A program made the translations under genes and the position numbers. The notes below the pieces were generated by a model, which was not told the DNA's origin, ran no database searches, and worked only from the letters and a program-made list of their open reading frames with translations. A stretch of DNA of 64,000 nucleotides, taken from Chlamydiae bacterium Ga0074140. GTDB taxonomy: Bacteria; Chlamydiota; Chlamydiia; Chlamydiales; Rhabdochlamydiaceae. The stretch lies in assembly GCA_001464115.1 (NCBI GenBank), contig LNES01000003.1, forward strand, positions 62,001 through 126,000, read 5' to 3'. Of this stretch, positions 52,519 to 60,361 are shown one piece after another (the stretch's first letter is position 1; each line of letters begins with the position of its first letter).

Positions 52519-52935
52519 ATGGATCAAAATCAATTAGCGTCCTTTATTAAGAATCTCAATGCCTCTCCCCAGTCTTTGGAAAAGGTTGAGAAGCTTCTCC
52601 GCCACTCAGCTCAGGCGATGGACCTATTAAAGAAGCTCCAGAGTGCTCCTGCTTCTGAGAAAGAGAATGTTCGTGAAGCCTTTCTCCAAACGCAACGCGA
52701 AATCGTTGGAGAGTATGAAAAGATGCTCGCAGAGATGGGACTTACACGAGAGTCATTAGAAGAGTATGCATCGAACCCGAAGAACTTCTCACCCGAGAAC
52801 TGGGCGATGCTCCAGTCATTTAAACAGCAGGTGAGCAAAGAGGCTACAACCGCCTTCCCAAAAGAGAAGGTCGAAGCCCCTAAAAAAGCTAGAAAACCGA
52901 AGCTTGCCGGTAAACAAGACTGGCTCTCGGCTTAA
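52519..52935 (+). CDS. Small helical protein, second paralogue
   Basis: 138 residues. N-terminal LASFIKNLNASPQSLEKVEK, a coiled middle (REAFLQTQREIVGEYEKMLA), the conserved SPENWAMLQSFKQQV segment and a Lys-rich tail ending KQDWLSA. Homologous in layout to the protein at 51946. Strong AGAGGAAG site. Likely co-transcribed with the following genes (39-bp gap). Confidence 0.7.
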   Translation: MDQNQLASFIKNLNASPQSLEKVEKLLRHSAQAMDLLKKLQSAPASEKENVREAFLQTQREIVGEYEKMLAEMGLTRESLEEYASNPKNFSPENWAMLQSFKQQVSKEATTAFPKEKVEAPKKARKPKLAGKQDWLSA

Positions 52936-52974
52936 TTTAAGAATTTTAAATCATAATAAAAAAGGTAAAAAACT

Positions 52975-53754
52975 ATGCCAGGACACATTGATCCTATTTC
53001 TTATTTAATGCAGGCGCTTGAAAGGGCGGATGTCGCACAAAAGAGAGACGATGCGACGGGATACGCACTTTACATGATGGTTGCAGAGCTTATCGCACGT
53101 ATTGAAGGACTTAGCTCTGAAGTGGCAGATATCGGTAACGAGTCTTCTGCGTTCAGTACTGTCCAGATGGACCTTCAGCACGTCGATAAAGACATCGCGA
53201 AGATCCAACAGTGGCGCGCGAACCATAAAAACATGACCCCGATGCAGGCGATGAACGATCCTGAGTATAAAGCCGACGTACAGGCTTTTGCTAACGACCT
53301 GCAGAAACTGCAGATGGATGCGAACAAGAACGGACAAACCGTGAATAAGAACGGCAAATCGTACGACCAAGATGGTATGGACGAGGCGTCTGACATTGCC
53401 AACTCGATTATGAACTCCAAGATCATTTGGCGTGGAGACGGAAAGGAACAAACGATTGGTCAGATGATTGCTAGCGGAGATATGGATTCTCTTGGATTGG
53501 CTCTTCTGAAAGGTGCCGATACAAGTGATATGACAGCGGGTACAGGTCCTTTTGCGCAGTGGATGAATGGTCAGGGTTCTGCGCAAGGTTTGAAGACGGT
53601 TGAACAGGACTTTGGAATGTTCGTGACCAACTTCAACCAGACGCTTAACACGGATGGTACCTACTTGCAGCAGATCGACCAGTCAGGACAGAACGATATT
53701 AACTCGATAAACGCTCTGATGAACGTTATCGTGAATAACTTAAGATCAAGCTAA
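52975..53754 (+). CDS. Probable secreted T3SS substrate (EspA/SseB-like in shape)
   Basis: 259 residues, no membrane helix. N-terminal helix (IDPISYLMQALERADVA), a long coiled part (SSEVADIGNESSAFSTVQMD), a Gly/Asn-rich centre (NKNGQTVNKNGKSYDQDG), and a C-terminal helix rich in Asn/Gln/Ser (FGMFVTNFNQTLNTDGTYLQ, then SINALMNVIVNNLRSS). This order, helices at both ends with a variable middle, is that of filament or tip proteins such as EspA/SseB, but the sequence is not one I recognise. No Cys. RBS AAAGGT. Confidence 0.6.
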   Translation: MPGHIDPISYLMQALERADVAQKRDDATGYALYMMVAELIARIEGLSSEVADIGNESSAFSTVQMDLQHVDKDIAKIQQWRANHKNMTPMQAMNDPEYKADVQAFANDLQKLQMDANKNGQTVNKNGKSYDQDGMDEASDIANSIMNSKIIWRGDGKEQTIGQMIASGDMDSLGLALLKGADTSDMTAGTGPFAQWMNGQGSAQGLKTVEQDFGMFVTNFNQTLNTDGTYLQQIDQSGQNDINSINALMNVIVNNLRSS

Positions 53755-53772
53755 TAAAAAGGGATAAAAACT

Positions 53773-54552
53773 ATGTCGACAGTTTCAAACACATCAAATG
53801 GGATGTTTGCGGTCATCGAAGCGCTGGCGGCAGCTGATGCGGCTGGTGTTACGGCGCAAGCCTCTTCCGTGGATGATTTGACAACCTCTGAGTTTATGCA
53901 GGGGCTTCAAAGAATTATCTCGGATTATGGTCACAACATCAAAGCAATCGAGAACTTTTTGAAGAGCTATCTCGCTTCTCACCAGAGCGGAACTGCAAGA
54001 GAGCGTATGACGACAGAGAGCGTGCTCTCTCTCCAGGGGCTCGACACGATGGTAAACAAGCTGAGCGATTATGATGCGCAGCTAAGTTCCGCTAAAGCAG
54101 AACTCGACAAGTGTTCAACACAGGTAGATGCTTGCCAGAAGAAGATGGATAATCTGAAAGGCAGTGCGAGTTTGAGCTACAACGATTGGTACACCTATTA
54201 TTTGGGACAAATGAAATATTGCCCACTCGCCTATCTGAATCCGTTCAGTTATGCGGGGATTGCTGGAGCGGCTCTACAAAGCTACACCGCGGCTCAGGCG
54301 GACTTTGGAAATGCGGCATCTCAGCTTGCTTCAGCAATGCAGAATCAGCAAGCAGCTCAAACCAAGTGCAACGGCATTGAAAAGAGCGAGATCGCGTTGA
54401 CATCGGGCACTAGCAGCACGATGGGGAACCGCGCGACAACGCTTTCGGGTCCTGCCAACTCGGTGATCCAGACTGCAAACCAGTTAGCCTCACTAGGCTT
54501 CATGTTTGTGGGTCTTTTGCAGAATTTAAATGGTAATAATCCAGAATCATAA
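53773..54552 (+). CDS. Probable secreted T3SS substrate with hydrophobic C-terminus
   Basis: 259 residues. Ala-rich N-terminus (FAVIEALAAADAAGVTAQAS), coiled coil (LDTMVNKLSDYDAQLSSAKAE), Cys-containing hinge (LDKCSTQVDACQKKMDN), then YAGIAGAALQSYTAAQ and an end helix LASLGFMFVGLLQNLN. Composition (Ala, Ser, Gln, Asn) is that of secreted helical proteins. Starts 18 bp after the previous gene. Confidence 0.6.
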   Translation: MSTVSNTSNGMFAVIEALAAADAAGVTAQASSVDDLTTSEFMQGLQRIISDYGHNIKAIENFLKSYLASHQSGTARERMTTESVLSLQGLDTMVNKLSDYDAQLSSAKAELDKCSTQVDACQKKMDNLKGSASLSYNDWYTYYLGQMKYCPLAYLNPFSYAGIAGAALQSYTAAQADFGNAASQLASAMQNQQAAQTKCNGIEKSEIALTSGTSSTMGNRATTLSGPANSVIQTANQLASLGFMFVGLLQNLNGNNPES

Positions 54553-54562
54553 GAGGAAAATT

Positions 54563-55015
54563 ATGGAAAATATACGTGCAGTAGCTCCAGTTCAGGGTGC
54601 GCCACTTCCGTCTAACGAGACGAACGCATTCATGATCATCATGATGGCGATGCTCGGTGGGATCGATGCGCATCAAGATGCGATCAATCTCGGCATTGCG
54701 AAAGAGAAGCTTCTGAAGGCCTCTTTTGATGAGCAGAAGCAGGCTGTTAAAGACCAGGAAGAGCTTCTTCAAAAGTTGGTCAATGAGAGTGCAAATGATG
54801 ATCCGTCGAATGTGCAAAAGATTCAAGAGGATCTCAGAGCTGTAAGCGCGCAGATGTCGCGGGTACAGATGGAAGAGACGAAGCTCTCGAATGTGCAAAA
54901 CCAGATGGTACAAGAGATGAAGCGCAGGATTGATCCTTCGCAGAAGATGATAGAGAACGATACGGTGATGTTCGGAGGAATGCTCAACTCTTACATCCAT
55001 ACAGAGAGAACTTAA
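54563..55015 (+). CDS. Small coiled-coil protein of the translocator-like operon
   Basis: 150 residues from ATG 54563, with AAGAGG upstream; the frame from 54530 overlaps the previous gene and lacks a site. N-terminal hydrophobic patch (NAFMIIMMAMLGGIDA), then a coiled coil (KQAVKDQEELLQKLVNESAN, LRAVSAQMSRVQMEETKLSN). Could be a small secreted component or a chaperone for the neighbours. Unrecognised. Confidence 0.55.
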   Translation: MENIRAVAPVQGAPLPSNETNAFMIIMMAMLGGIDAHQDAINLGIAKEKLLKASFDEQKQAVKDQEELLQKLVNESANDDPSNVQKIQEDLRAVSAQMSRVQMEETKLSNVQNQMVQEMKRRIDPSQKMIENDTVMFGGMLNSYIHTERT

Positions 55016-55044
55016 TAATTTAATAAAAATAAAAAGAGGTAGTT

Positions 55045-55716
55045 ATGACAGACATGTTAAGAGATGCAGCGCAGCCTAAGTACTCAGGGAACGTCTTTCT
55101 GTTGATCGAGCAGATCTTCGCGAAAAGCGTCGATGCAACAAATGACGGAATTGAAGCTCGCTATATCGAAGAGGATCTCCTCGATAAGAGCTACCAGTCG
55201 CAGCTCGACAAGTGGAAAAGCGATGCGGATGCGCTTCCTACTGCAGGTAAAACGGATAAACCAGAGACACAAGCTGCCAATGGTAAAGCTGTAGGATTCG
55301 AAGTCGCAATGGGAGCGACTGCAGCAGCTCTGCTTATTACAGCAAAAGCTCTTTACGCAGCCGGAATTGCAACCTCATGGGGTGGTTTTGGTGCGGCTCT
55401 AATTGTAATTGCAACTGTGCTCGCAGCTGTAGCGATCGCTTTGATGATCACGACAATTTGCAAACCAGATGCTCTTTCTAGCTCGTTCTCCGATACGATT
55501 GCTGCACATAGCGAATATGATGCAGGTATCCAAGGAAAACAGAACAGCTTGGTTCAGGAAGACCAGTCCACAATTCAGCGTCTTCAGAACAACATGAGCA
55601 AGATCATGCAGCAGTACATTAGTCCTGCGAACGATACAAAGACCCAGGATGCGAACATGATCCAGGGTGCGATTCAGTGGATGAAGGCGATGATCTGGAC
55701 TCAGAGCGCAGCATAA
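55045..55716 (+). CDS. Translocator-like protein with two hydrophobic helices
   Basis: 223 residues. A hairpin of two hydrophobic helices (83-107, EVAMGATAAALLITAKALYA; 112-138, FGAALIVIATVLAAVAIALM) sits between coiled ends, and the C-terminus (SKIMQQYISPANDTKTQDAN) is amphipathic. This is the shape of pore-forming T3SS translocators (IpaB/EspD/CopB class), although it is smaller than CopB. No signal peptide, consistent with T3SS export. Family not certain. Confidence 0.6.
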   Translation: MTDMLRDAAQPKYSGNVFLLIEQIFAKSVDATNDGIEARYIEEDLLDKSYQSQLDKWKSDADALPTAGKTDKPETQAANGKAVGFEVAMGATAAALLITAKALYAAGIATSWGGFGAALIVIATVLAAVAIALMITTICKPDALSSSFSDTIAAHSEYDAGIQGKQNSLVQEDQSTIQRLQNNMSKIMQQYISPANDTKTQDANMIQGAIQWMKAMIWTQSAA

Positions 55717-55727
55717 GGAGCAATAAT

Positions 55728-56381
55728 ATGATTGAAAAACTTAATACAAACACAAAGCTTCCTTCGGCTCCTTCTGAAGCGGAGAATCCGATGGTGGCGC
55801 TGAATGAGATCTTTGCTCTTCTGAACGAAGCAATGCACGAGAGTGCAATGGTTCAGGGGCAGGCGGCAAGTGATCTCGGAAAAGGGATGCAAAACACCGC
55901 AGAACTTTTACATAAGTTGAATGATAGCGTGGCGGCACTTCAGGGTAAGATTCAAGCAGCAAATAGCTCGCTTGAGTCGTTAAGACCCTGGATGATCGGG
56001 TTGGGAGTCGCAGCCTCTGTGCTGATGCTTGGGACTCCATTACTTGCGGGGTACGTCGGTGCGTCAGTGATGATGGCCGGCGAAGCTGTTGGTTCTCTCG
56101 CGGCGGTAGCTGGTGGTGGTGTGGGTATCGCCGGCGGTGTCTACTCGCTCAAAGTGGCAGATGCAACGCATGAGCTTGCGGGCAAAAATGGTGCCGTAAG
56201 CGAAATGTCAGGATCGATGCAAAATACGCAAGCCACGAGCAAGTGGATGACCAACCAGATGGGTGAGACCTTCTCTCGCAAGAGCGATATGGCAAGAACT
56301 GTCGTTCAAGGCACAAGAGAGATCGCCGAAGGGATTAGAATTGCAGCTAATGATGCCGTACGCGGCGTGATGGGCGGATAA
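55728..56381 (+). CDS. Translocator-like protein with glycine-rich hydrophobic hairpin
   Basis: 217 residues from ATG 55728 (AAGGAG site); the frame from 55677 overlaps the previous gene. N-terminal helices, then two hydrophobic stretches at 87-112 (WMIGLGVAASVLMLGTPLLA) and 113-142 (SVMMAGEAVGSLAAVAGGGV), then a polar helical C-terminus (SGSMQNTQATSKWMTNQMGE). The Gly/Ala-rich hairpin is like translocator membrane segments. 11 bp after the previous gene. Confidence 0.6.
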   Translation: MIEKLNTNTKLPSAPSEAENPMVALNEIFALLNEAMHESAMVQGQAASDLGKGMQNTAELLHKLNDSVAALQGKIQAANSSLESLRPWMIGLGVAASVLMLGTPLLAGYVGASVMMAGEAVGSLAAVAGGGVGIAGGVYSLKVADATHELAGKNGAVSEMSGSMQNTQATSKWMTNQMGETFSRKSDMARTVVQGTREIAEGIRIAANDAVRGVMGG

Positions 56382-56412
56382 TAAAAGTTAACATAAAAAT
56401 AAGGAAAAAACT

Positions 56413-57234
56413 ATGTCAGTCACACCAAGAACAGATAATAAAATGATGGTTCAAGGAAGACTCCTTGCTATGGAGAGCGCACTTCTCGATGACCTCAATA
56501 AGGGAGCCGTTAGAGGTAACCAGGTCATTAGAGATTGCATTAGCTCTAAAGCTTCGATTCTTACAAACCTCGCTCTTGCCACTGCTAACGCGGGTATTGC
56601 AGAGTCTCTTGGACAAGAGATCTCCGGCGTGCTCGGTATTGCAGGTGGTTTAGCTTCTATCGGCGGTGGTCTCGCAGGAATGCGCGCTGCTTCGGGAGAG
56701 CTCGGAGAAATTAATGCGGCTAACACTGCCGAAGAGGCTGCTGAAGTGGGTCTTGGAAGGGTTGAAGAAGATCTCGCGGGAGTTGAAGGTCCTAATGCCG
56801 TGGAGTTGGATGACCTTGCAGCGAATCCAGAACGCGTGCAACTCCGGCTTGAGCGGGTCAATAACAATGGTCCGGACGCAGCTGCAGCAGATGCCGAAGC
56901 GCACGAAGCTCAAGAGCTTCCCCAAGCGGCACGCGAAGCGGCAGAGCGCCAAGCGAAGCTCAACTGGATGGGATGGAATATGGGAGCGCAGATGCTTCAG
57001 GGAGCGGGTCAGCTCACGAAGGCGTTCTCAGACCTCGCAACAGCGCCGATGACGGCACTGAAAGCACGAGAACAAGCAGCCGGAGCTATCCTTTCAGGGG
57101 TATCGGAAACAACAAGCAATCTCACTGGAAGCACAGAAAGCGCTGTTCAGTCTCAGCAGAGTATGTTTGGTCAGGTGGCCGCTATGCCGAGCCAGTCTCT
57201 CCAGTTCGCTGTGGCTCTCGCGCAAGCGCACTAA
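56413..57234 (+). CDS. Translocator-like protein, last gene of the operon
   Basis: 273 residues. N-terminal helix, Gly-rich hydrophobic segment 67-92 (QEISGVLGIAGGLASIGGGL), a Glu/Ala-rich acidic middle (EEAAEVGLGRVEEDLAGVEG) with AQELPQAAREAAERQAK, and a C-terminal helix (SSMFGQVAAMPSQSLQ-type, Gln/Ser rich). Similar in style to the two genes before it. Followed by a strong terminator, so the operon ends here. Confidence 0.6.
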   Translation: MSVTPRTDNKMMVQGRLLAMESALLDDLNKGAVRGNQVIRDCISSKASILTNLALATANAGIAESLGQEISGVLGIAGGLASIGGGLAGMRAASGELGEINAANTAEEAAEVGLGRVEEDLAGVEGPNAVELDDLAANPERVQLRLERVNNNGPDAAAADAEAHEAQELPQAAREAAERQAKLNWMGWNMGAQMLQGAGQLTKAFSDLATAPMTALKAREQAAGAILSGVSETTSNLTGSTESAVQSQQSMFGQVAAMPSQSLQFAVALAQAH

Positions 57235-57250
57235 GATCTGGTTTCCCAAC

Positions 57251-57285
57251 AAAACGCATAGCCCAGAAACGGGCTATGCGTTTTT
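57251..57285 (+). terminator. Strong rho-independent terminator
   Basis: AAAACGCATAGCCC, loop AGAAAC, GGGCTATGCGTTTTT: a perfect 10-bp GC-rich stem extended by A-T pairs and a T-run, 17 bp after the stop at 57234. It closes the translocator-like operon. Confidence 0.88.
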
Positions 57286-57382
57286 ATGTTACTTATAATT
57301 AGTTATTTATGAAATAATTAACTATTGAATTAATAAGATAAAGAATATAAAATAATTATATAAAGCTAATTTTAGGATGGTT

Positions 57383-58180
57383 ATGGCTACAGGTGTAACA
57401 ATTAGAACAAACCCTCAAGTAGAACCCTCTGCGGGAGCTGCTCGCAATCCGCCTGCTGCAAGAGATAGACTCGTTATGCAAAACGTGACGAGTGAAGTTA
57501 CCCTTCAGGGCACAAATGGCAACCTCGTGCGGTTTATCGTACACATTCGTGGAAACCGCGGAGTCGAACACAATCTACCCACCGATGTTCGCGAGAGAAA
57601 CGCCCTTCTCGCAAGGATTCAAGCTGCTGCACAAGCCGCTTTAACGCCAGAACAGGTTGATCAAACACAATCTGTACGCATGAACTTTTCTCGCGCAAGA
57701 CGCCGCGATGGAAGTGAAGGCCCTCGCTTTAATTTCACACGGATCACAAGACGAGCAACGAATGGCCTAGGAGAACTTCCGATTGAAACGCGAGCAAACG
57801 GAGCTTTTTTAGGGACATTGGGAGGCGATACTGGCCTCAGCGCTCTTTTAACCAGACATGAAAACAGGCATCTTGAAAGTTTAAGAAATAACCCTGGACA
57901 GCCTCAGCCTGGGAATGCGCAACTTCCAGCTCCTGCACGAAATGAGCTCCCTGCCCCAGCCCCCGAGCAACCTAAGAGACCCGCAAGAGGAAGAAGCAGA
58001 AGTCCAAAGCCTGATCCTCGTGCGCCTCAACCCGGACGCGGTGCCGCCGCCCCTGCTAACCGACCGCCCAGAAGCAGTGAAGCTGCTGCTGCGGATGCAT
58101 GGTTCAACCAAGGCGTGGGATTGGGGAGCTTGGGATTAGACTATCCTCCTGTCTCGGAAAACTCGAACGATCTGCCCTAA
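57383..58180 (+). CDS. Unknown basic, Pro-rich C-terminal protein with an HENRH motif; possible effector
   Basis: 265 residues from ATG 57383, with TTTAGGA upstream; ATG 57377 is too close to that site. N-terminal 130 residues are beta-rich ([20 protein letters not shown]). H159-E160-N-R-H163 fits the HExxH zincin pattern, but the context ([14 protein letters not shown]) is not a clear helix-motif match, so this is weak. Residues 175-265 are disordered and rich in Pro/Ala/Arg. Faces clpX convergently with a 4-base overlap. AT-rich promoter gap upstream. Confidence 0.55.
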   Translation: MATGVTIRTNPQVEPSAGAARNPPAARDRLVMQNVTSEVTLQGTNGNLVRFIVHIRGNRGVEHNLPTDVRERNALLARIQAAAQAALTPEQVDQTQSVRMNFSRARRRDGSEGPRFNFTRITRRATNGLGELPIETRANGAFLGTLGGDTGLSALLTRHENRHLESLRNNPGQPQPGNAQLPAPARNELPAPAPEQPKRPARGRSRSPKPDPRAPQPGRGAAAPANRPPRSSEAAAADAWFNQGVGLGSLGLDYPPVSENSNDLP

Positions 58181-59394
58181 GCTACTCTTTTAATCACGGG
58201 AGGGAGCTGCTCAGTGATGCACTCCTTCTCGATCAGGATCTCCTTGATCGTTGGATCGGAGGGGACTTCAAACATCAGTTCTAGAAGCATACTTTCCACA
58301 ATCATTCTAAGAGCGCGGGCACCTGTGCCCGTCTCTTTTGCTTTTTCGGCAAGAGCGCGAAGAGCGTCTTTGGTGAATTCGAGCTTTACACCCTCTTCTT
58401 GAAAGAGCTGCTGGTACTGTTTCACAATGGCATTTTTGGGTTTGATAAGGATATCGACGAGGTCGTCGATGGTGAGCTCATTGCAGTTGGCGATGCTATT
58501 GAATCTGCCGACAAACTCGGGGATCATGCCGAACTGGACAAGATCTTCGGGTTCGACTTTTGAGAGGAGATAGTTAGTCTCGGTTGAGTCGAAGACGCGG
58601 CTTTCGGAGGCGTCGAAACCGATGGTTGTTTTTCCTAGGCGTTTTGCGACGATCTTATCGAGGTGGACAAAAGCACCTCCCACGATGAAGAGGATATTTT
58701 GGGTGTTGACTTTGAGATACTCTTGATTGGGGTGTTTGCGGCCGCCTTTGGGAGGGACGTTTGCCACGGTGCCTTCAACGATTTTCAGAAGAGCTTGCTG
58801 AACACCTTCCCCAGAGACATCGCGTGTGATCGAGACGTTGCTGGTGGTCTTGCGGATCTTGTCGATCTCATCGACGTAGATGATGCCGATCTCGGCGCGT
58901 GAGATGTCAAAGTCCGCGGCTTGCACAAGGCGGAGGATGATGTTCTCTACGTCTTCACCAACATAACCCGCTTCTGTGAGAGTCGTCGCGTCAGCAATGG
59001 CAAATGGGACATCAAGGATGTTAGCGAGTGTTCTTGCAATCAGTGTTTTTCCGGAGCCTGTTGGCCCGAGGAGGAGGACGTTGGATTTGACATACTCGAC
59101 CTCTTTCTCTTTGTTGAGAGAGCGGAGTCTTTTGTAATGGTTATAAACTGCAACAGAGATGGTCTTCTTGGCACGCTCTTGGCCGATCACGTAGGCATCC
59201 ATTGCATGTTTGATCTCGAGGGGCTTTAAGATTTTAAGCTCGTGATGAACGGGCTTCTTCTCAACGATCTCCATGCAGAGTCTGACACACTTATCACAGA
59301 TAAATGTATCGGGTCCAGAGATGAGCTTTTCTACAGCGTCTTCCGTGCGCCCACAAAAGGAGCAAGCGGGCGCTTCTTTTTCTTTCTTTACCAT
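58177..59394 (-). CDS. clpX: ATP-dependent Clp protease ATP-binding subunit ClpX
   Basis: 405 residues. N-terminal zinc-binding domain ([22 protein letters not shown]), Walker [10 protein letters not shown], Walker [11 protein letters not shown], sensor segments, pore loop, IGFD and the clpP-docking IGF-type loop ([10 protein letters not shown]). Unfolds substrates for ClpP. Same operon as clpP2 (13 bp apart), as in C. trachomatis CT705-CT706. No trigger factor gene precedes clpP2 here; a MITE does. Confidence 0.96.
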   Translation of the reverse strand: MVKKEKEAPACSFCGRTEDAVEKLISGPDTFICDKCVRLCMEIVEKKPVHHELKILKPLEIKHAMDAYVIGQERAKKTISVAVYNHYKRLRSLNKEKEVEYVKSNVLLLGPTGSGKTLIARTLANILDVPFAIADATTLTEAGYVGEDVENIILRLVQAADFDISRAEIGIIYVDEIDKIRKTTSNVSITRDVSGEGVQQALLKIVEGTVANVPPKGGRKHPNQEYLKVNTQNILFIVGGAFVHLDKIVAKRLGKTTIGFDASESRVFDSTETNYLLSKVEPEDLVQFGMIPEFVGRFNSIANCNELTIDDLVDILIKPKNAIVKQYQQLFQEEGVKLEFTKDALRALAEKAKETGTGARALRMIVESMLLELMFEVPSDPTIKEILIEKECITEQLPPVIKRVA

Positions 59395-59407
59395 TGCAGT
59401 TCGGATC

Positions 59408-60013
59408 CTATTTTTTTACTTCGAAAGCGGCTTTTTGTGGCTGCGAAGCGATCTTGTCGATGAGGCCATATTTTACAGCGTCTTCTGGGCTCATGAAGAA
59501 ATCCCGCTCGGAGTCTTCTAAGATCTTACTGAGGGGTTTTCCGGTTAACTCGGCGAGGATTTTTCCGCACATATCTTTAAGGACCAGGATCTCCATCGCC
59601 TGTAATTTGATGTCTGCAGAGGTTCCCGTGACGCCTCCAGATGGCTGGTGGATCATGATGCGGCTATTGGGGAGGGCGAATCGTTTACCTTTTGTGCCCG
59701 CTGCAAGAAGGAGGGCCGCCATGGAAGAGGCTTGCCCGATGCAGTAGGTATTGATCTCATAGCCCATGAATCGCATCGTGTCGTAGATCGCAAGACCCGA
59801 GGTGATATAACCGCCAGGAGAGTGGATATAGACGTTAACATCCTTCTTGGGGTCTTCTGCTCGCAAGAAGAGGAGCTGTGCAATGACGGTATTAGCAACC
59901 TGATCATTGATCTCTGTTCCAATAAAGACGATGCGGTCCTTCAGGAGCCGCGAATAAATGTCCATGGCGCGTTCGCCGCGGCCGGTATCCTCGATAACAT
60001 AAGGGACGTACAT
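59408..60013 (-). CDS. clpP2: ATP-dependent Clp protease proteolytic subunit (ClpP2)
   Basis: 201 residues. Ser97 ([10 protein letters not shown]), His122 ([10 protein letters not shown]), Asp171 ([13 protein letters not shown]), with the N-terminal [20 protein letters not shown] of canonical ClpP. More standard than the copy at 27419. Forms a tetradecamer fed by ClpX. Start ATG 60013. Confidence 0.95.
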   Translation of the reverse strand: MYVPYVIEDTGRGERAMDIYSRLLKDRIVFIGTEINDQVANTVIAQLLFLRAEDPKKDVNVYIHSPGGYITSGLAIYDTMRFMGYEINTYCIGQASSMAALLLAAGTKGKRFALPNSRIMIHQPSGGVTGTSADIKLQAMEILVLKDMCGKILAELTGKPLSKILEDSERDFFMSPEDAVKYGLIDKIASQPQKAAFEVKK

Positions 60014-60122
60014 ATGAGTTCTCTCCCGTGTGTGTTAAGTCAATATTGCCGAGGAAAGGATTATAAAGGCAAGTCGAAGAAGTGATGATTGTAGAACGGG
60101 AGCATTAAAATCTGGTAGGATG

Positions 60123-60346
60123 AATAGACGTGCGGGAACACGGCACCTTGTGTCCGTGTTCCACTGCTCCGCAAAGCTAGAGTGCCACTGGCACTCTAGC
60201 TGGTCTCCGCAGCCCTCTTGAGCTGCACCTGGCTTTGAAGAGCACGCGCGTTTCAAAGAACGCGCATTATCGCGTGCTCGAAAGCGAGGTGAGGCGCAAG
60301 GGGGCGGCTGGGGACTAGCCGAAGGACTTGTCCCCGCACGTCTATT
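60123..60346. mobile_element. MITE-like element, copy 3 (shortest, 224 bp)
   Basis: Ends AATAGACGTGCGGG and CCCGCACGTCTATT; core GCTCCGCAAAGCTAGAGTGCC with the inner AGAGTGCCACTGGCACTCT palindrome; right part GGCGCAAGGGGGCGGCTGGG and CTAGCCGAAGGACTTGT. Nearly identical blocks to copy 1 (same orientation), and reverse complement to copy 2. Lies in the gap before clpP2. No ORF. Confidence 0.85.
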
Positions 60347-60361
60347 TTTATTCCAAGAATT

